41,411 bases of DNA, taken from contig JAEWAK010000059.1 of assembly GCA_023391695.1 (NCBI GenBank), positions 1 to 41,411 on the forward strand, read 5' to 3'. Below, in pieces: positions 1 through 8,296 of this stretch. The translations under genes were made by a program, and so were the position numbers. Source of the DNA: Bacillota bacterium. GTDB lineage: Bacteria > Bacillota > Clostridia > Lachnospirales > Lachnospiraceae. The first letter of the stretch is position 1. Each line of letters starts with the position of its first letter. The notes below the pieces were generated by a model. It ran no database searches and was not told the origin of the DNA. It worked only from the letters and a program-made list of their open reading frames with translations.

Positions 1-377
1 TGTTTTTGGTGAGTGAAGCGGAGCGAAAGTCACAGAAAACCGGAGAATTGCCGCGCCAAAACGCTGTCTTTGCGTTTTGTGTGCATCGCGAAGCGCGTTA
101 TTGTTCACAACACTGCTGCTTTTGGCAAGGCTGTGAACAGTAACAGTTTATTGTTACTATTCAGCCCCATTACCGCGAGATATTTCGCAATGCAAATCCT
201 GAGGATTGCAGCACGAAATCACACACTTTTGAGATTTCTGTGCATAAACGTAATTTCAGGAAGTACGATATGCACGCCCTAAGCATATTATTAATATACA
301 TTTTTTTGCATATTTTGCGGGGCATAAATGTGTTGGTCCGTAAGAACCGCCGAGGTACAGCCGTATAAGTTTTATAC
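1..377. other. Gene-free leading region with nested inverted repeats
   Basis: I support no gene here. Besides the family 1 repeat, the region has an inverted repeat whose arms are GTTATTGTTCAC (about 98-109) and GTGAACAGTAAC (about 132-143), and a small hairpin with arms AGTAACA and TGTTACT just before the repeat. An open frame runs across 13-282 but has no ribosome binding site and overlaps these repeats, so I take it as chance. Confidence 0.5.
151..268 (+). repeat. Dispersed MITE-like repeat, family 1, diverged copy
   Basis: This stretch matches the reverse complement of 34694-34825 over most of its length. Shared blocks include GAGGATTGCAGCACGAAATC (from about 210) and GCATAAACGTAA (from about 243). 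The left end reads GTTACTATTCAG, one mismatch from the 15-bp terminal repeat of the other copy; the right terminal repeat has decayed after GTACGA. It has no coding capacity I would trust. It lies upstream of the malic enzyme promoter. Confidence 0.7.
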
Positions 378-406
378 TTGATTTACCAACTTTTAAGTGA
401 TATGAT
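378..406 (+). promoter_or_regulatory. SigA-type promoter of the malic enzyme gene
   Basis: TTGATT (378-383) and TATGAT (401-406) are separated by 17 bp. The predicted transcription start near 413 lies about 37 nt upstream of the chosen ATG at 450. This argues against translation starting at the TTG at 378, which is itself the -35 box. Confidence 0.65.
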
Positions 407-449
407 AACTTTAGCTTATAAAAATACGAAAGTAAGGTGGTATCCTCAT

Positions 450-1598
450 ATGACAAATAGCGAAAAAGCCTTGATGCTGCATGAAAAGTGGAAAGGTAAA
501 ATTGAAACCACATCAAAATGCACCGTAAAATCCAGAGAAGACCTGGCACTTGCTTATACTCCGGGTGTAGCAGAACCCTGTAAAGTAATTGCTGAAGATG
601 CAAAAGAAGCTTATAAATATACATTAAAAGCGAATACTGTTGCAGTAATATCCGACGGAAGCGCCGTATTGGGCCTTGGCAATATCGGCCCCTATGCCGC
701 CATGCCGGTGATGGAAGGTAAATCCGTTCTGTTTAAGGAATTCGGCGGAGTAAATGCATTTCCCATTTGCCTTGATACCCAGAATACGGAAGAGATCATA
801 AAAACCATTGTTACTATCGCACCTGCTTTTGGAGGAATTAATCTGGAAGATATTTCAGCCCCTCGCTGTTTTGAAATTGAAGAGAGATTAAAGGAAAGGC
901 TGGATATCCCCGTATTTCATGATGACCAGCACGGCACCGCAATCGTCGTTCTGGCCGGTGTTATCAACGCCCTTAAGGTTACGGGCAAGTTTAAAGAAAA
1001 TTGTGAGGTAGTCATAAACGGGGCAGGTTCTGCCGGCATTGCCATTGCCAAATTATTATATACCTACGGTTTTAAACATATAACCCTGTGTGATAAGTCC
1101 GGCATTTTGTCTAAATCAACAGAAGGCCTTAACTGGATGCAGCGGCAGATGACGGAGATTACCAATTTATCGGGGAAAGAAGGGACTTTAGCCGATGCTT
1201 TAAAAGGTGCCGACATATTTGTAGGTGTCTCAGCCCCCAATATCGTAACCCAGGAAATGGTTGCCTCCATGAATCAGGATTCCATTCTGTTTGCCATGGC
1301 AAATCCCATACCTGAAATTATGCCGGACCTGGCAAAAGCTGCCGGGGCCAGGGTGGTTGGAACGGGACGTTCCGATTTTCCCAACCAGGTAAATAATGTG
1401 GTGGCTTTCCCAGGTATATTTAAGGGTGCCCTGGAAGGCAGGGCGAAGCAGATCACGGAAGAAATGAAGCTGGCCGCCGCCCTGGCAATTGCGGGACTGG
1501 TTTCCGACGAAGAATTAAATGAGGATAATATTATGCCCCAGCCTTTTGATCCCCGCGTCTGCGAAGCAGTCAGCAATGCGGTAAAATCCCATATATAG
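450..1598 (+). CDS. NAD(P)-dependent malic enzyme
   Basis: The product should oxidatively decarboxylate L-malate to pyruvate and CO2 with reduction of NAD(P), linking C4 acids to pyruvate in the cytosol. It has 382 residues, usual for the short bacterial malic enzymes. Visible marks are the catalytic-tyrosine motif YTPGVAEPC (Tyr36), the substrate-site Lys91 after PVMEGK, the metal and substrate segment HDDQHGTA (158-164), and the Rossmann NAD-binding loop GAGSAG (191-196). The frame stays open upstream to 378, but the ATG at 450 has AAGGTGG about 10 nt before it and lies just downstream of a good promoter, so I start there. Cofactor preference (NAD or NADP) cannot be read safely from the sequence. 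The gene probably stands alone; a radical SAM gene follows 24 nt later without an obvious terminator between them. Confidence 0.93.
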   Translation: MTNSEKALMLHEKWKGKIETTSKCTVKSREDLALAYTPGVAEPCKVIAEDAKEAYKYTLKANTVAVISDGSAVLGLGNIGPYAAMPVMEGKSVLFKEFGGVNAFPICLDTQNTEEIIKTIVTIAPAFGGINLEDISAPRCFEIEERLKERLDIPVFHDDQHGTAIVVLAGVINALKVTGKFKENCEVVINGAGSAGIAIAKLLYTYGFKHITLCDKSGILSKSTEGLNWMQRQMTEITNLSGKEGTLADALKGADIFVGVSAPNIVTQEMVASMNQDSILFAMANPIPEIMPDLAKAAGARVVGTGRSDFPNQVNNVVAFPGIFKGALEGRAKQITEEMKLAAALAIAGLVSDEELNEDNIMPQPFDPRVCEAVSNAVKSHI

Positions 1599-1622
1599 CC
1601 GGGAATTCACCTTTATAATAAT

Positions 1623-2594
1623 ATGAATATGCCAAACGTTAATAAAAAATTCTGGGGAGAGAAACGTTATTATTCCCTGGACTACTATTTAAAACAGAAA
1701 TTCGGAAGAAAAATCTATAAAATATCCTTAAATGGAGGCATGACCTGTCCGAACCGGGACGGTACCTTAGGCACCGGAGGCTGTATATTCTGCAGTATGG
1801 GAGGTTCCGGTGATTTTTCTGCCTCTCCCCTTTTATCAATTACAGCACAGATTGATGAAGCCAAAAAACTGGTAGGGGGTAAAATGAAGGCTGCAGGCCC
1901 GGATAGAGGCGGCACCGATGATAAGAACAGCCGGTATATCGCCTATTTCCAGGCTTATACCAACACTTACGGGGATATTCACTTCCTGCGCAGAATTTTT
2001 ACGGAAGCGGTTCTGCATCCGGATATCGCAGTCCTGTCCATTGCCACCAGACCGGATTGCCTGGGGGATGAGGTCCTTTTATTACTGGAAGAGTTAAACC
2101 GGATAAAACCCGTATGGATTGAATTAGGGCTTCAGACCTGCCATGAAACAACTGCTGTTTTCATCCGGAGAGGTTACCCTTTATCCGTATTTGAAGATGC
2201 TGTTTATCGGCTTAAGGAATCCGGTTTATCTGTTGTTGTACATGTAATTATCGGGCTGCCGGGAGAAAGCGTTTCAGACATTTTGGAAACGGTGGCTTAT
2301 GTCTCCTCCTTTCCCGTACAGGGTATTAAATTACAGTTACTGCATGTTCTGAAAAATACGGATCTGGCTGAATATTCCTTTCCCATTTTGACCCTGGAGC
2401 AGTACACAGATCTTATTATAAAATGCCTGGAGATTCTTCCGGAAGATATGGTGGTCCACAGAATTACGGGAGACGGTCCGAAAAACTTGTTACTGGCGCC
2501 CTTATGGAGCAGTAATAAAAAATCCGTATTAAACCGCATTCATCAGGAAATGAAAAGCAGGGATACCTGGCAGGGCAGGAAACGTAAAAAGTAA
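1623..2594 (+). CDS. YhcC/TIGR01212-type radical SAM protein
   Basis: This 323-residue protein belongs to the radical SAM family typified by E. coli YhcC (TIGR01212). The N-terminal third has the iron-sulfur cluster cysteines spaced as in this family, within CPNRDGTLGTGGCIFC (about residues 40-55). They should hold a 4Fe-4S cluster that cleaves S-adenosylmethionine. Further family marks are QAYTNTYG, ATRPDC and the WIELGLQTCH stretch. The family is related to the Elp3-like enzymes and some members are thought to modify RNA; the substrate here is unknown to me. The ribosome binding site is weak, and a second ATG two codons in (1629) is an equally good start. It follows the malic enzyme by 24 nt and may be cotranscribed with it. 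Confidence 0.88.
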   Translation: MNMPNVNKKFWGEKRYYSLDYYLKQKFGRKIYKISLNGGMTCPNRDGTLGTGGCIFCSMGGSGDFSASPLLSITAQIDEAKKLVGGKMKAAGPDRGGTDDKNSRYIAYFQAYTNTYGDIHFLRRIFTEAVLHPDIAVLSIATRPDCLGDEVLLLLEELNRIKPVWIELGLQTCHETTAVFIRRGYPLSVFEDAVYRLKESGLSVVVHVIIGLPGESVSDILETVAYVSSFPVQGIKLQLLHVLKNTDLAEYSFPILTLEQYTDLIIKCLEILPEDMVVHRITGDGPKNLLLAPLWSSNKKSVLNRIHQEMKSRDTWQGRKRKK

Positions 2595-2668
2595 TGAGTG
2601 AATGAATAGCAACTTATTATTTATAATTACGCCAGATAAGCAGATGATTATAAGAGAGGAGCTGCCAT

Positions 2669-3196
2669 ATGCAATCAGATGCCTTTACATTATATAAATT
2701 AATTATATTGTTTTTATTGGACAAGGTGGATTTTCCCTTAACCAATGCGCAGATATCCAACTTTATTTTAGAAAAAGACTATACCAACTATTTTAATATC
2801 CAGCAGTCCATAGCAGAATTAATCGAAGCGGAATTTGTAACCGTTGAAACCATCGGGCACAGTTCCCACTGCCGGATAACGGATTCCGGAAGGGAAACCT
2901 TATCGTTTTTCGGATATATGATTTCCTCAGCCATTCAATCCGATATTCTGGACTACTTAAGAAAGAATAAATACTCCCTCCGGGATGAGGTTTCCACCCT
3001 TTCCGAATATTACGAGGCAAAAAAAGGAGAATTTATAGCCCGACTCAGAGTTGTTGAAAAAGAGGACTCCATCATTGACTTAAGTATCTCCGTACCGACA
3101 AAAGAGGATGCAGCCAAAATATGCGATAATTGGCGCACCCAGAGTCAGCAGATTTATGCTTATGTATTGAGTAATTTGTTAAAAGAAGAGGAATAA
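2669..3196 (+). CDS. DUF4364 family protein
   Basis: This 175-residue protein matches the DUF4364 family found in Clostridia, recognisable by the opening ...TLYKLIILFLLDKVDFPLTN and an N-terminal half that looks like a winged helix (LTNAQISNFILEKDYTNYF, then ELIEAEFVTVE and ITDSGRETLSFF). That shape suggests DNA binding or a transcription role, but no function is established that I know of. The start has GAGAGGAG about 8 nt upstream. Its stop codon abuts the stop codon of the convergent engB gene with no base between them, inside a perfect palindrome (see 3182-3211). Confidence 0.85.
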   Translation: MQSDAFTLYKLIILFLLDKVDFPLTNAQISNFILEKDYTNYFNIQQSIAELIEAEFVTVETIGHSSHCRITDSGRETLSFFGYMISSAIQSDILDYLRKNKYSLRDEVSTLSEYYEAKKGEFIARLRVVEKEDSIIDLSISVPTKEDAAKICDNWRTQSQQIYAYVLSNLLKEEE

Positions 3197-3211
3197 TTAT
3201 TCCTCTTCTTT
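3182..3211. terminator. Perfect 30-bp palindrome across two convergent stop codons
   Basis: The palindrome is centred exactly between 3196 and 3197. TAA of the DUF4364 gene is the left half of the centre and the complementary TTA of engB is the right half. The A-rich left flank and T-rich right flank give a U tract in both directions, so it could terminate both genes. Because both 3' ends are coded by the arms of one palindrome, both proteins end in KEEE. Confidence 0.7.
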
Positions 3212-3799
3212 CTCTTTTGCCAATACCGTTTCAATGGTATCCCATATTTCCTCCCTGCCTTGTTTGGACAGAGAGGAATATGGGATTATTTTTGTTAAAG
3301 GGCCTGCATTTAAGCCCTTCCGTATTGCTTTTACCTGCTTATCAATCTGGCTCCGGTTGATTTTATCCAGTTTCGTAGCTATGATAACAGGCTGGTATCC
3401 CTGATATACAATCCATTCATACATATTCCGGTCGTTGGCGGAAGGGTCATGGCGTATATCGATCAACAGGAATATAATTTTTAACTGCTTTGAGGTTTTC
3501 AGATATTTTTCAATCATTTTTCCCCATTTTTCCTTTATAACTTCCGACACCTTCGCATAACCATATCCGGGAAGATCCGCGAAATACAATTCTTCATTGA
3601 TATTATAAAAATTAATCGTCTGGGTTTTACCAGGCTGTGCCGAGGTTCTGGCATAAGCTTTGCGGTTCATCAGGCCATTGATCAGTGATGATTTGCCTAC
3701 ATTGGACTTTCCGGAAAAAGCGATTTCCGGTTTGTCATTCATTGGCAGCGTACTGGTTATACCACAAACTGTCTCCAAATTAACACTTTTTACATGCAT
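3197..3799 (-). CDS. engB: Ribosome biogenesis GTPase EngB (YsxC/YihA)
   Basis: EngB is a small TRAFAC-class GTPase needed for late assembly of the 50S ribosomal subunit. The 200 residues are normal for the family. The GTPase motifs are clear: G1 GKSNVGKS (30-37), the switch I threonine in PGKTQTINFY (57-65), G3 DLPGYG (75-80) and G4 TKLD (142-145). It is the last gene of the tig-clpP-clpX-lon-engB run and starts 21 nt after the lon stop codon, so it is probably cotranslated from the lon message. The ribosome binding site is weak. The C-terminus KEKEEE is encoded by the palindromic terminator shared with the DUF4364 gene. Confidence 0.95.
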   Translation of the reverse strand: MHVKSVNLETVCGITSTLPMNDKPEIAFSGKSNVGKSSLINGLMNRKAYARTSAQPGKTQTINFYNINEELYFADLPGYGYAKVSEVIKEKWGKMIEKYLKTSKQLKIIFLLIDIRHDPSANDRNMYEWIVYQGYQPVIIATKLDKINRSQIDKQVKAIRKGLNAGPLTKIIPYSSLSKQGREEIWDTIETVLAKEKEEE

Positions 3800-3820
3800 G
3801 TATTTACACCGTATGCCTTC

Positions 3821-6139
3821 CTACACCGCCAATGCAAATTCCAATACTTCTTCCATTGAATTTACATATTTGACGGTGATTCCGTTTAGAATCTCTTCCG
3901 ATAATTCTTCTATATCCTTTTTATTCTGTTTTGGCACCAATACCAGCTTAATTTTAGCGGCTTTTGCAGCGAGGATTTTCTCCTTTAAACCGCCGATGGG
4001 AAGTACACGGCCACGTAAGGTGATTTCACCCGTCATAGCCACGTCGGCACGGACTGCTTTCTTCGTAATCGCCGACAGCATGGCGGTTGCCATAGTGATA
4101 CCGGCTGAGGGGCCGTCTTTGGGAACCGCACCTTCCGGTATGTGGATGTGGATATCATGATTTTCAAAATAATCATCCTTGATTTCGAAATCCTTGCTGA
4201 CGGAACGGATATAGCTGATTCCGGCCCTGGCTGATTCCTTCATAACATCGCCCAAGTGGCCCGTCAGTTCAAACCTGCCCTTGCCGGGCATGACATTTAC
4301 TTCAATCTGCAGGGTATCTCCGCCTACGCTTGTCCAGGCAAGTCCCCTGACAATGCCGATTTCATCCTTTTCATTGGCAGTCTGAAAAGTATACTTTTCA
4401 TTGCCCAGAAACTTATTCAGGTTTTTATCGTTGACGTGGACCTTCCCGGTTCCTTCGGTAATGATTTCTTTCGCTGCCTTTCTACATATCTCACCGATTT
4501 TCCGCTCCAGGTTACGTACTCCAGCTTCCTTGGTATATCCGGTGATTATCCGTTTTATGGCTTTATCCGAAATACTTAACTGCTTGCGTTCCAGGCCGTT
4601 TTTGCCCAGCTGCTTTGCTATCAGATGTTCTTTGGCAATATGCAGCTTTTCGTTTTCCGTGTAGCTGGTCACTTCAATTAATTCCATTCTGTCCAGTAAA
4701 GGCCTTGGAATGGATTGGACGGAATTTGCCGTGGCAATAAATAATACCTCCGATAAATCCACCGGTATTTCGATATAGTGATCCACGAATTTATTATTCT
4801 GTTCCGAGTCCAGGACCTCCAGCAGGGCTGCCGATGTATCTCCTTTATAATCGCTGCTTACCTTGTCAATTTCATCCAGGAGCATTAGCGGGTTTTTTAC
4901 ACCTGCATTTTTCAGCCCGCTCACGATTCTTCCGGGCAGGGCGCCTACATAGGTTCTTCTGTGTCCGCGGATCTCCGCTTCATCCCGTACACCGCCCAAG
5001 CTTATCCTCACATATTCTTTATTCAGTGCCCTGGCAACGGAACGGGCAATGGAAGTTTTACCGGTTCCCGGCGGTCCCACCAGGCATAAAATCGGGCTGT
5101 CGCCTTTCTTTGTCAATATCCGGACCGCAAGAAATTCCAGTATCCTGGTCTTTACTTTCTCAAGGCCGTAATGGTCTTCATTCAGGATCTTTTCCGCATG
5201 GTTCACTTCCGTCTTATCCACACTTACCTTATCCCAGGGAAGCACCAGTAAGGTTTCAATATAACCTCTTGCCACGGAACTCTCCGAGGAGTTACCGGAT
5301 AGATTTTTAAAACGTTCAATTTCCTTGATGATTTTTTCTTTTACTTCTGCCGATGCAGCAAGATCTTTTGCTGCCTCCATATAGTTATCCGCGTCGGACT
5401 GGGTATTGGATTCGCCAAGTTCTTCCCGGATCACCTTAAGCTGTTCCCTTAAAATATAATCCTTCTGGTTCTTATCCACTTTTTCTTTTACTTTATTTTG
5501 CAAGTCTCTCTTAATTCTCAAGACATCAATTTCTTCCGTAAGTATGATTGTCATTTTCTGATACCGTTCTACCATATCAACTGCTTCGATCAAACTTTGT
5601 TTATCTTCCACGGAAAGAGGAATATTCACGGCAATCTGGTCAATCAGTTCCTGCAGATCCTCTAATTTCATCAGCTGTTTGATTACTTCTTTCCCGATTT
5701 TTGAATTCTCTATGAAATAAACCTCTAGGATATCTCTTAACCCTCTCAGCATGGCCTTTTTTTCAGCATTGGAAATTCGTGTTTCCCCACGCTCCTTTAA
5801 CAGCCCGATCTCCCCAAGAAGAAATGGCTGTTCTTCTATCAGGCTTTCAAGCTGTGCCCGCTCCGTTCCCGAAACCAGTACACGGATTACATTACCGGGT
5901 AATTTAATTATCTGTTTAACTTCTGCTATTGTTCCTATTTGAAATAAATCATCCTGACCGGGTGTTTCAATTTCAGAATCCCGCTGGGTCAGCAATAATA
6001 TCAGCTGATCATTTTCCATGGCATTCTCAATTGCATCAATGGACATTTTGCGATTTACATCAAAATGAATCAACATGCCAGGGAGAACCGCCATTCCTCT
6101 TAATGCTACAACAGGAACTCTCCTACTATATTCACTCAT
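3821..6139 (-). CDS. lon: ATP-dependent protease La (Lon)
   Basis: Lon is a hexameric cytosolic AAA+ serine protease that degrades misfolded and regulatory proteins. The 772-residue product has the LonA order: N-terminal substrate domain, coiled region, AAA+ module with Walker A GPPGTGKT (about 355-362), then the protease domain with catalytic Ser678 in KDGPSAG and Lys721 in GGLKEK, the same 43-residue spacing as in E. coli Lon. The frame extends four codons further to a GTG at 6151, but GGAGG of the ribosome binding site lies within those codons, just upstream of the ATG at 6139, so I use 6139. The 180 nt between clpX and lon hold a large inverted repeat (6208-6303), which may separate or regulate the two. 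Confidence 0.97.
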   Translation of the reverse strand: MSEYSRRVPVVALRGMAVLPGMLIHFDVNRKMSIDAIENAMENDQLILLLTQRDSEIETPGQDDLFQIGTIAEVKQIIKLPGNVIRVLVSGTERAQLESLIEEQPFLLGEIGLLKERGETRISNAEKKAMLRGLRDILEVYFIENSKIGKEVIKQLMKLEDLQELIDQIAVNIPLSVEDKQSLIEAVDMVERYQKMTIILTEEIDVLRIKRDLQNKVKEKVDKNQKDYILREQLKVIREELGESNTQSDADNYMEAAKDLAASAEVKEKIIKEIERFKNLSGNSSESSVARGYIETLLVLPWDKVSVDKTEVNHAEKILNEDHYGLEKVKTRILEFLAVRILTKKGDSPILCLVGPPGTGKTSIARSVARALNKEYVRISLGGVRDEAEIRGHRRTYVGALPGRIVSGLKNAGVKNPLMLLDEIDKVSSDYKGDTSAALLEVLDSEQNNKFVDHYIEIPVDLSEVLFIATANSVQSIPRPLLDRMELIEVTSYTENEKLHIAKEHLIAKQLGKNGLERKQLSISDKAIKRIITGYTKEAGVRNLERKIGEICRKAAKEIITEGTGKVHVNDKNLNKFLGNEKYTFQTANEKDEIGIVRGLAWTSVGGDTLQIEVNVMPGKGRFELTGHLGDVMKESARAGISYIRSVSKDFEIKDDYFENHDIHIHIPEGAVPKDGPSAGITMATAMLSAITKKAVRADVAMTGEITLRGRVLPIGGLKEKILAAKAAKIKLVLVPKQNKKDIEELSEEILNGITVKYVNSMEEVLEFALAV

Positions 6140-6207
6140 CTTAACCTCCACTTAAGTTCTAAGCCTCCGGGCAATTCCTTTTTTAAGGGCTGCCCTCTTA
6201 TTTAAAA

Positions 6208-6303
6208 GGACTGCCTTAAAATGCCTTTATACGCTTTCCGTAAACTTCACAGTAAGCAGCCCTTGAAGTTACTATGGACTATAAAGGTATTTTAAGACAG
6301 CCC
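6208..6303. repeat. Imperfect inverted repeat between clpX and lon
   Basis: Two 23-bp arms, 6208-6230 and 6281-6303, are complementary apart from three mismatches and share the core CTTAAAATNCCTTTAT. A second nested stem (AACTTCA near 6243, TGAAGTT near 6264) lies in the loop. It could be the clpX terminator, an attenuator for lon, or a small foldback element; the sequence alone does not decide. Confidence 0.65.
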
Positions 6304-6319
6304 CCTGTCTATAAATAAT

Positions 6320-7615
6320 TTAAGCAATCTCGTTACTGTTTTTTTTCGGTACCCGTTTTGATATCGGTTTTCTTGGCTGATTATCCTCTGAGCTAATCAA
6401 AGTCGGCAGGTTTCCACCTTCTGCAGCTTCTTTGGTAATAATGCACTTCAAAATTTGTGTATCCGATGGGACTTTATACATGGAATCCATCATTATGGAT
6501 TCCATGATCGCACGCAACCCTCTCGCTCCTGTTTTTCTCTCGAGGGAACGCTTCGCAATGATACGGAAGGCTTCCTCTTCGAATTCCAGCTCAACTCCAT
6601 CTAATTCAAACAGTTTCTTATACTGTTTCACAATTGCATTCCTTGGTTCCGTAAGGATACGGACTAAAGCTTCTTCATCCAGTAAATCAAGGGCAACCGT
6701 TACGGGAACACGGCCCACAAATTCCGGGATCAGTCCATATTTCACGAAATCCTGAGGCATTGCCTGCCTGAACAGCTTTCCGATATTCTCCTTGGCACCC
6801 AGTGATATCTCTGCATTAAATCCAATTGATTTCTGTCCGATTCTGGCTTCAACAATTTTCTCCAGTCCGTCAAAAGCTCCTCCGCAGATAAATAATATAT
6901 TGGTGGTATCGATCTGGATAAATTCCTGGTGGGGATGCTTGCGGCCTCCCTGGGGCGGCACGGAAGCAACGGTGCCTTCCAATATTTTTAACAAGGCCTG
7001 TTGCACACCTTCACCGGAAACATCTCGGGTAATGGAAGTATTTTCAGACTTTCTGGTTATTTTATCGATTTCATCAATGTAAATAATTCCGTGTTCTGCT
7101 CTTTCCACGTCAAACTCTGCTGCCTGGATTAATTTTAGAAGTATATTTTCCACGTCTTCGCCTACATAACCCGCCTCTGTGAGTGCAGTTGCGTCTGCGA
7201 TGGCAAAGGGTACATTTAATAGCTTCGCCAGGGTCTGAGCAAGGAATGTTTTACCGGAACCGGTAGGTCCTGCCATAAGTATATTACTCTTTTGTAATTC
7301 CACGTCCAAATCTCTTCCGGCCAGTACACGTTTATAATGATTGTATACGGATACGGCGAGAACCTTTTTGGCTTCTTCCTGTCCGATAACATACTGATCC
7401 AAAAAGTTCTTGATTTCAGTAGGTTTTAATAAATTGATATCCGCATCCTGAGTAGTATCATCAAATTCTTCCTCTACGATCTCGGAACAGATTTCGATAC
7501 ATTCGTTACATATATATACATTACCGGGTCCTGCAATAAGTTTTCTTACCTGATCCTGGGTCTTATTACAAAAGGAACATCTTACCTGTTTTCTTTCATC
7601 AGTTCTGTTTGCCAC
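6320..7615 (-). CDS. clpX: ClpX, ATP-binding unfoldase subunit of ClpXP
   Basis: ClpX unfolds tagged substrates and feeds them into the ClpP chamber. The 431-residue protein has the N-terminal zinc finger (Cys13, Cys16, Cys36, Cys39), Walker A GPTGSGKT (116-123), the substrate-gripping pore loop GYVG (149-152), Walker B IIYIDE (177-182) and a sensor 2 region (KTGARGLR). The start codon is GTG, with GGGAG about 11 nt upstream, a rather long spacing. It lies 37 nt downstream of clpP in the same direction, consistent with a clpP-clpX transcript. Confidence 0.97.
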   Translation of the reverse strand: MANRTDERKQVRCSFCNKTQDQVRKLIAGPGNVYICNECIEICSEIVEEEFDDTTQDADINLLKPTEIKNFLDQYVIGQEEAKKVLAVSVYNHYKRVLAGRDLDVELQKSNILMAGPTGSGKTFLAQTLAKLLNVPFAIADATALTEAGYVGEDVENILLKLIQAAEFDVERAEHGIIYIDEIDKITRKSENTSITRDVSGEGVQQALLKILEGTVASVPPQGGRKHPHQEFIQIDTTNILFICGGAFDGLEKIVEARIGQKSIGFNAEISLGAKENIGKLFRQAMPQDFVKYGLIPEFVGRVPVTVALDLLDEEALVRILTEPRNAIVKQYKKLFELDGVELEFEEEAFRIIAKRSLERKTGARGLRAIMESIMMDSMYKVPSDTQILKCIITKEAAEGGNLPTLISSEDNQPRKPISKRVPKKNSNEIA

Positions 7616-7652
7616 TAATCTATCAACTCCCTTCCTTTCTGTCTTTCGTTAC

Positions 7653-8234
7653 TTATCTGCTTACAATCACGCTGTCAATTAAGCCGTAAGCTTTCGCTTC
7701 TTCCGCGCTCATGTAATAATCCCTTTCCGTATCGACTTCGATTACTTCTAACGGCTTGCCTGTATTGGCGGCAAGTATCTCATTTAATTTCTTTTTCGTT
7801 TTTAATATATTTTCTGCAACTATTTTAATATCCGTAGCCTGGCCTTTTGCACCGCCGGAAGGCTGATGAATCATGACTTCCGCGTTAGGAAGGGCAAATC
7901 TTTTCCCCTTGGCGCCGCCGGACAATAAAAACGCACCCATGCTGGCTGCCATGCCGATGCAGGTAGTGGATACATCACATTTAATATAGTTCATGGTATC
8001 ATAAATAGCCATACCGGCTGTAACAGAACCGCCCGGGCTGTTAATATACAAATTAATGTCTTTATTCGGATCTTCCGATTCCAGGAACAATAACTGGGCT
8101 ACAATTATACTTGCTGAAACGTCGGAAACTTCTTCTCCCAGGAAAATAATTCTATCTTTTAATAATCTGGAATAAATGTCGTAGGATCTTTCACCACGGC
8201 TTGTTTGCTCAATGACATAAGGTACTAAACTCAT
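7653..8234 (-). CDS. clpP: ClpP, proteolytic subunit of Clp protease
   Basis: ClpP forms the tetradecameric serine peptidase that partners ClpX. The 193-residue protein has the full catalytic triad: Ser98 in AASMGAF, His123 in VMIHQP and Asp172 in TERDYYMS. The ATG has AGGAGG about 7 nt upstream. It sits 62 nt after tig and 37 nt before clpX, all on one strand, the usual Firmicute order. Confidence 0.97.
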   Translation of the reverse strand: MSLVPYVIEQTSRGERSYDIYSRLLKDRIIFLGEEVSDVSASIIVAQLLFLESEDPNKDINLYINSPGGSVTAGMAIYDTMNYIKCDVSTTCIGMAASMGAFLLSGGAKGKRFALPNAEVMIHQPSGGAKGQATDIKIVAENILKTKKKLNEILAANTGKPLEVIEVDTERDYYMSAEEAKAYGLIDSVIVSR

Positions 8235-8296
8235 AGTAAATCCTCCTTTTTTGTATTATGCTTGTGGCGGATCAAATTACGCCGCCCTGAATCCGA

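Noticed and set aside
13..282. 89-codon open frame at the left edge
   Set aside because: No ribosome binding site, odd composition, and it covers the family 1 repeat and inverted repeats.
4834..5310. 158-codon frame on the + strand inside lon
   Set aside because: Antisense shadow of the lon AAA+ domain, with no own signals.
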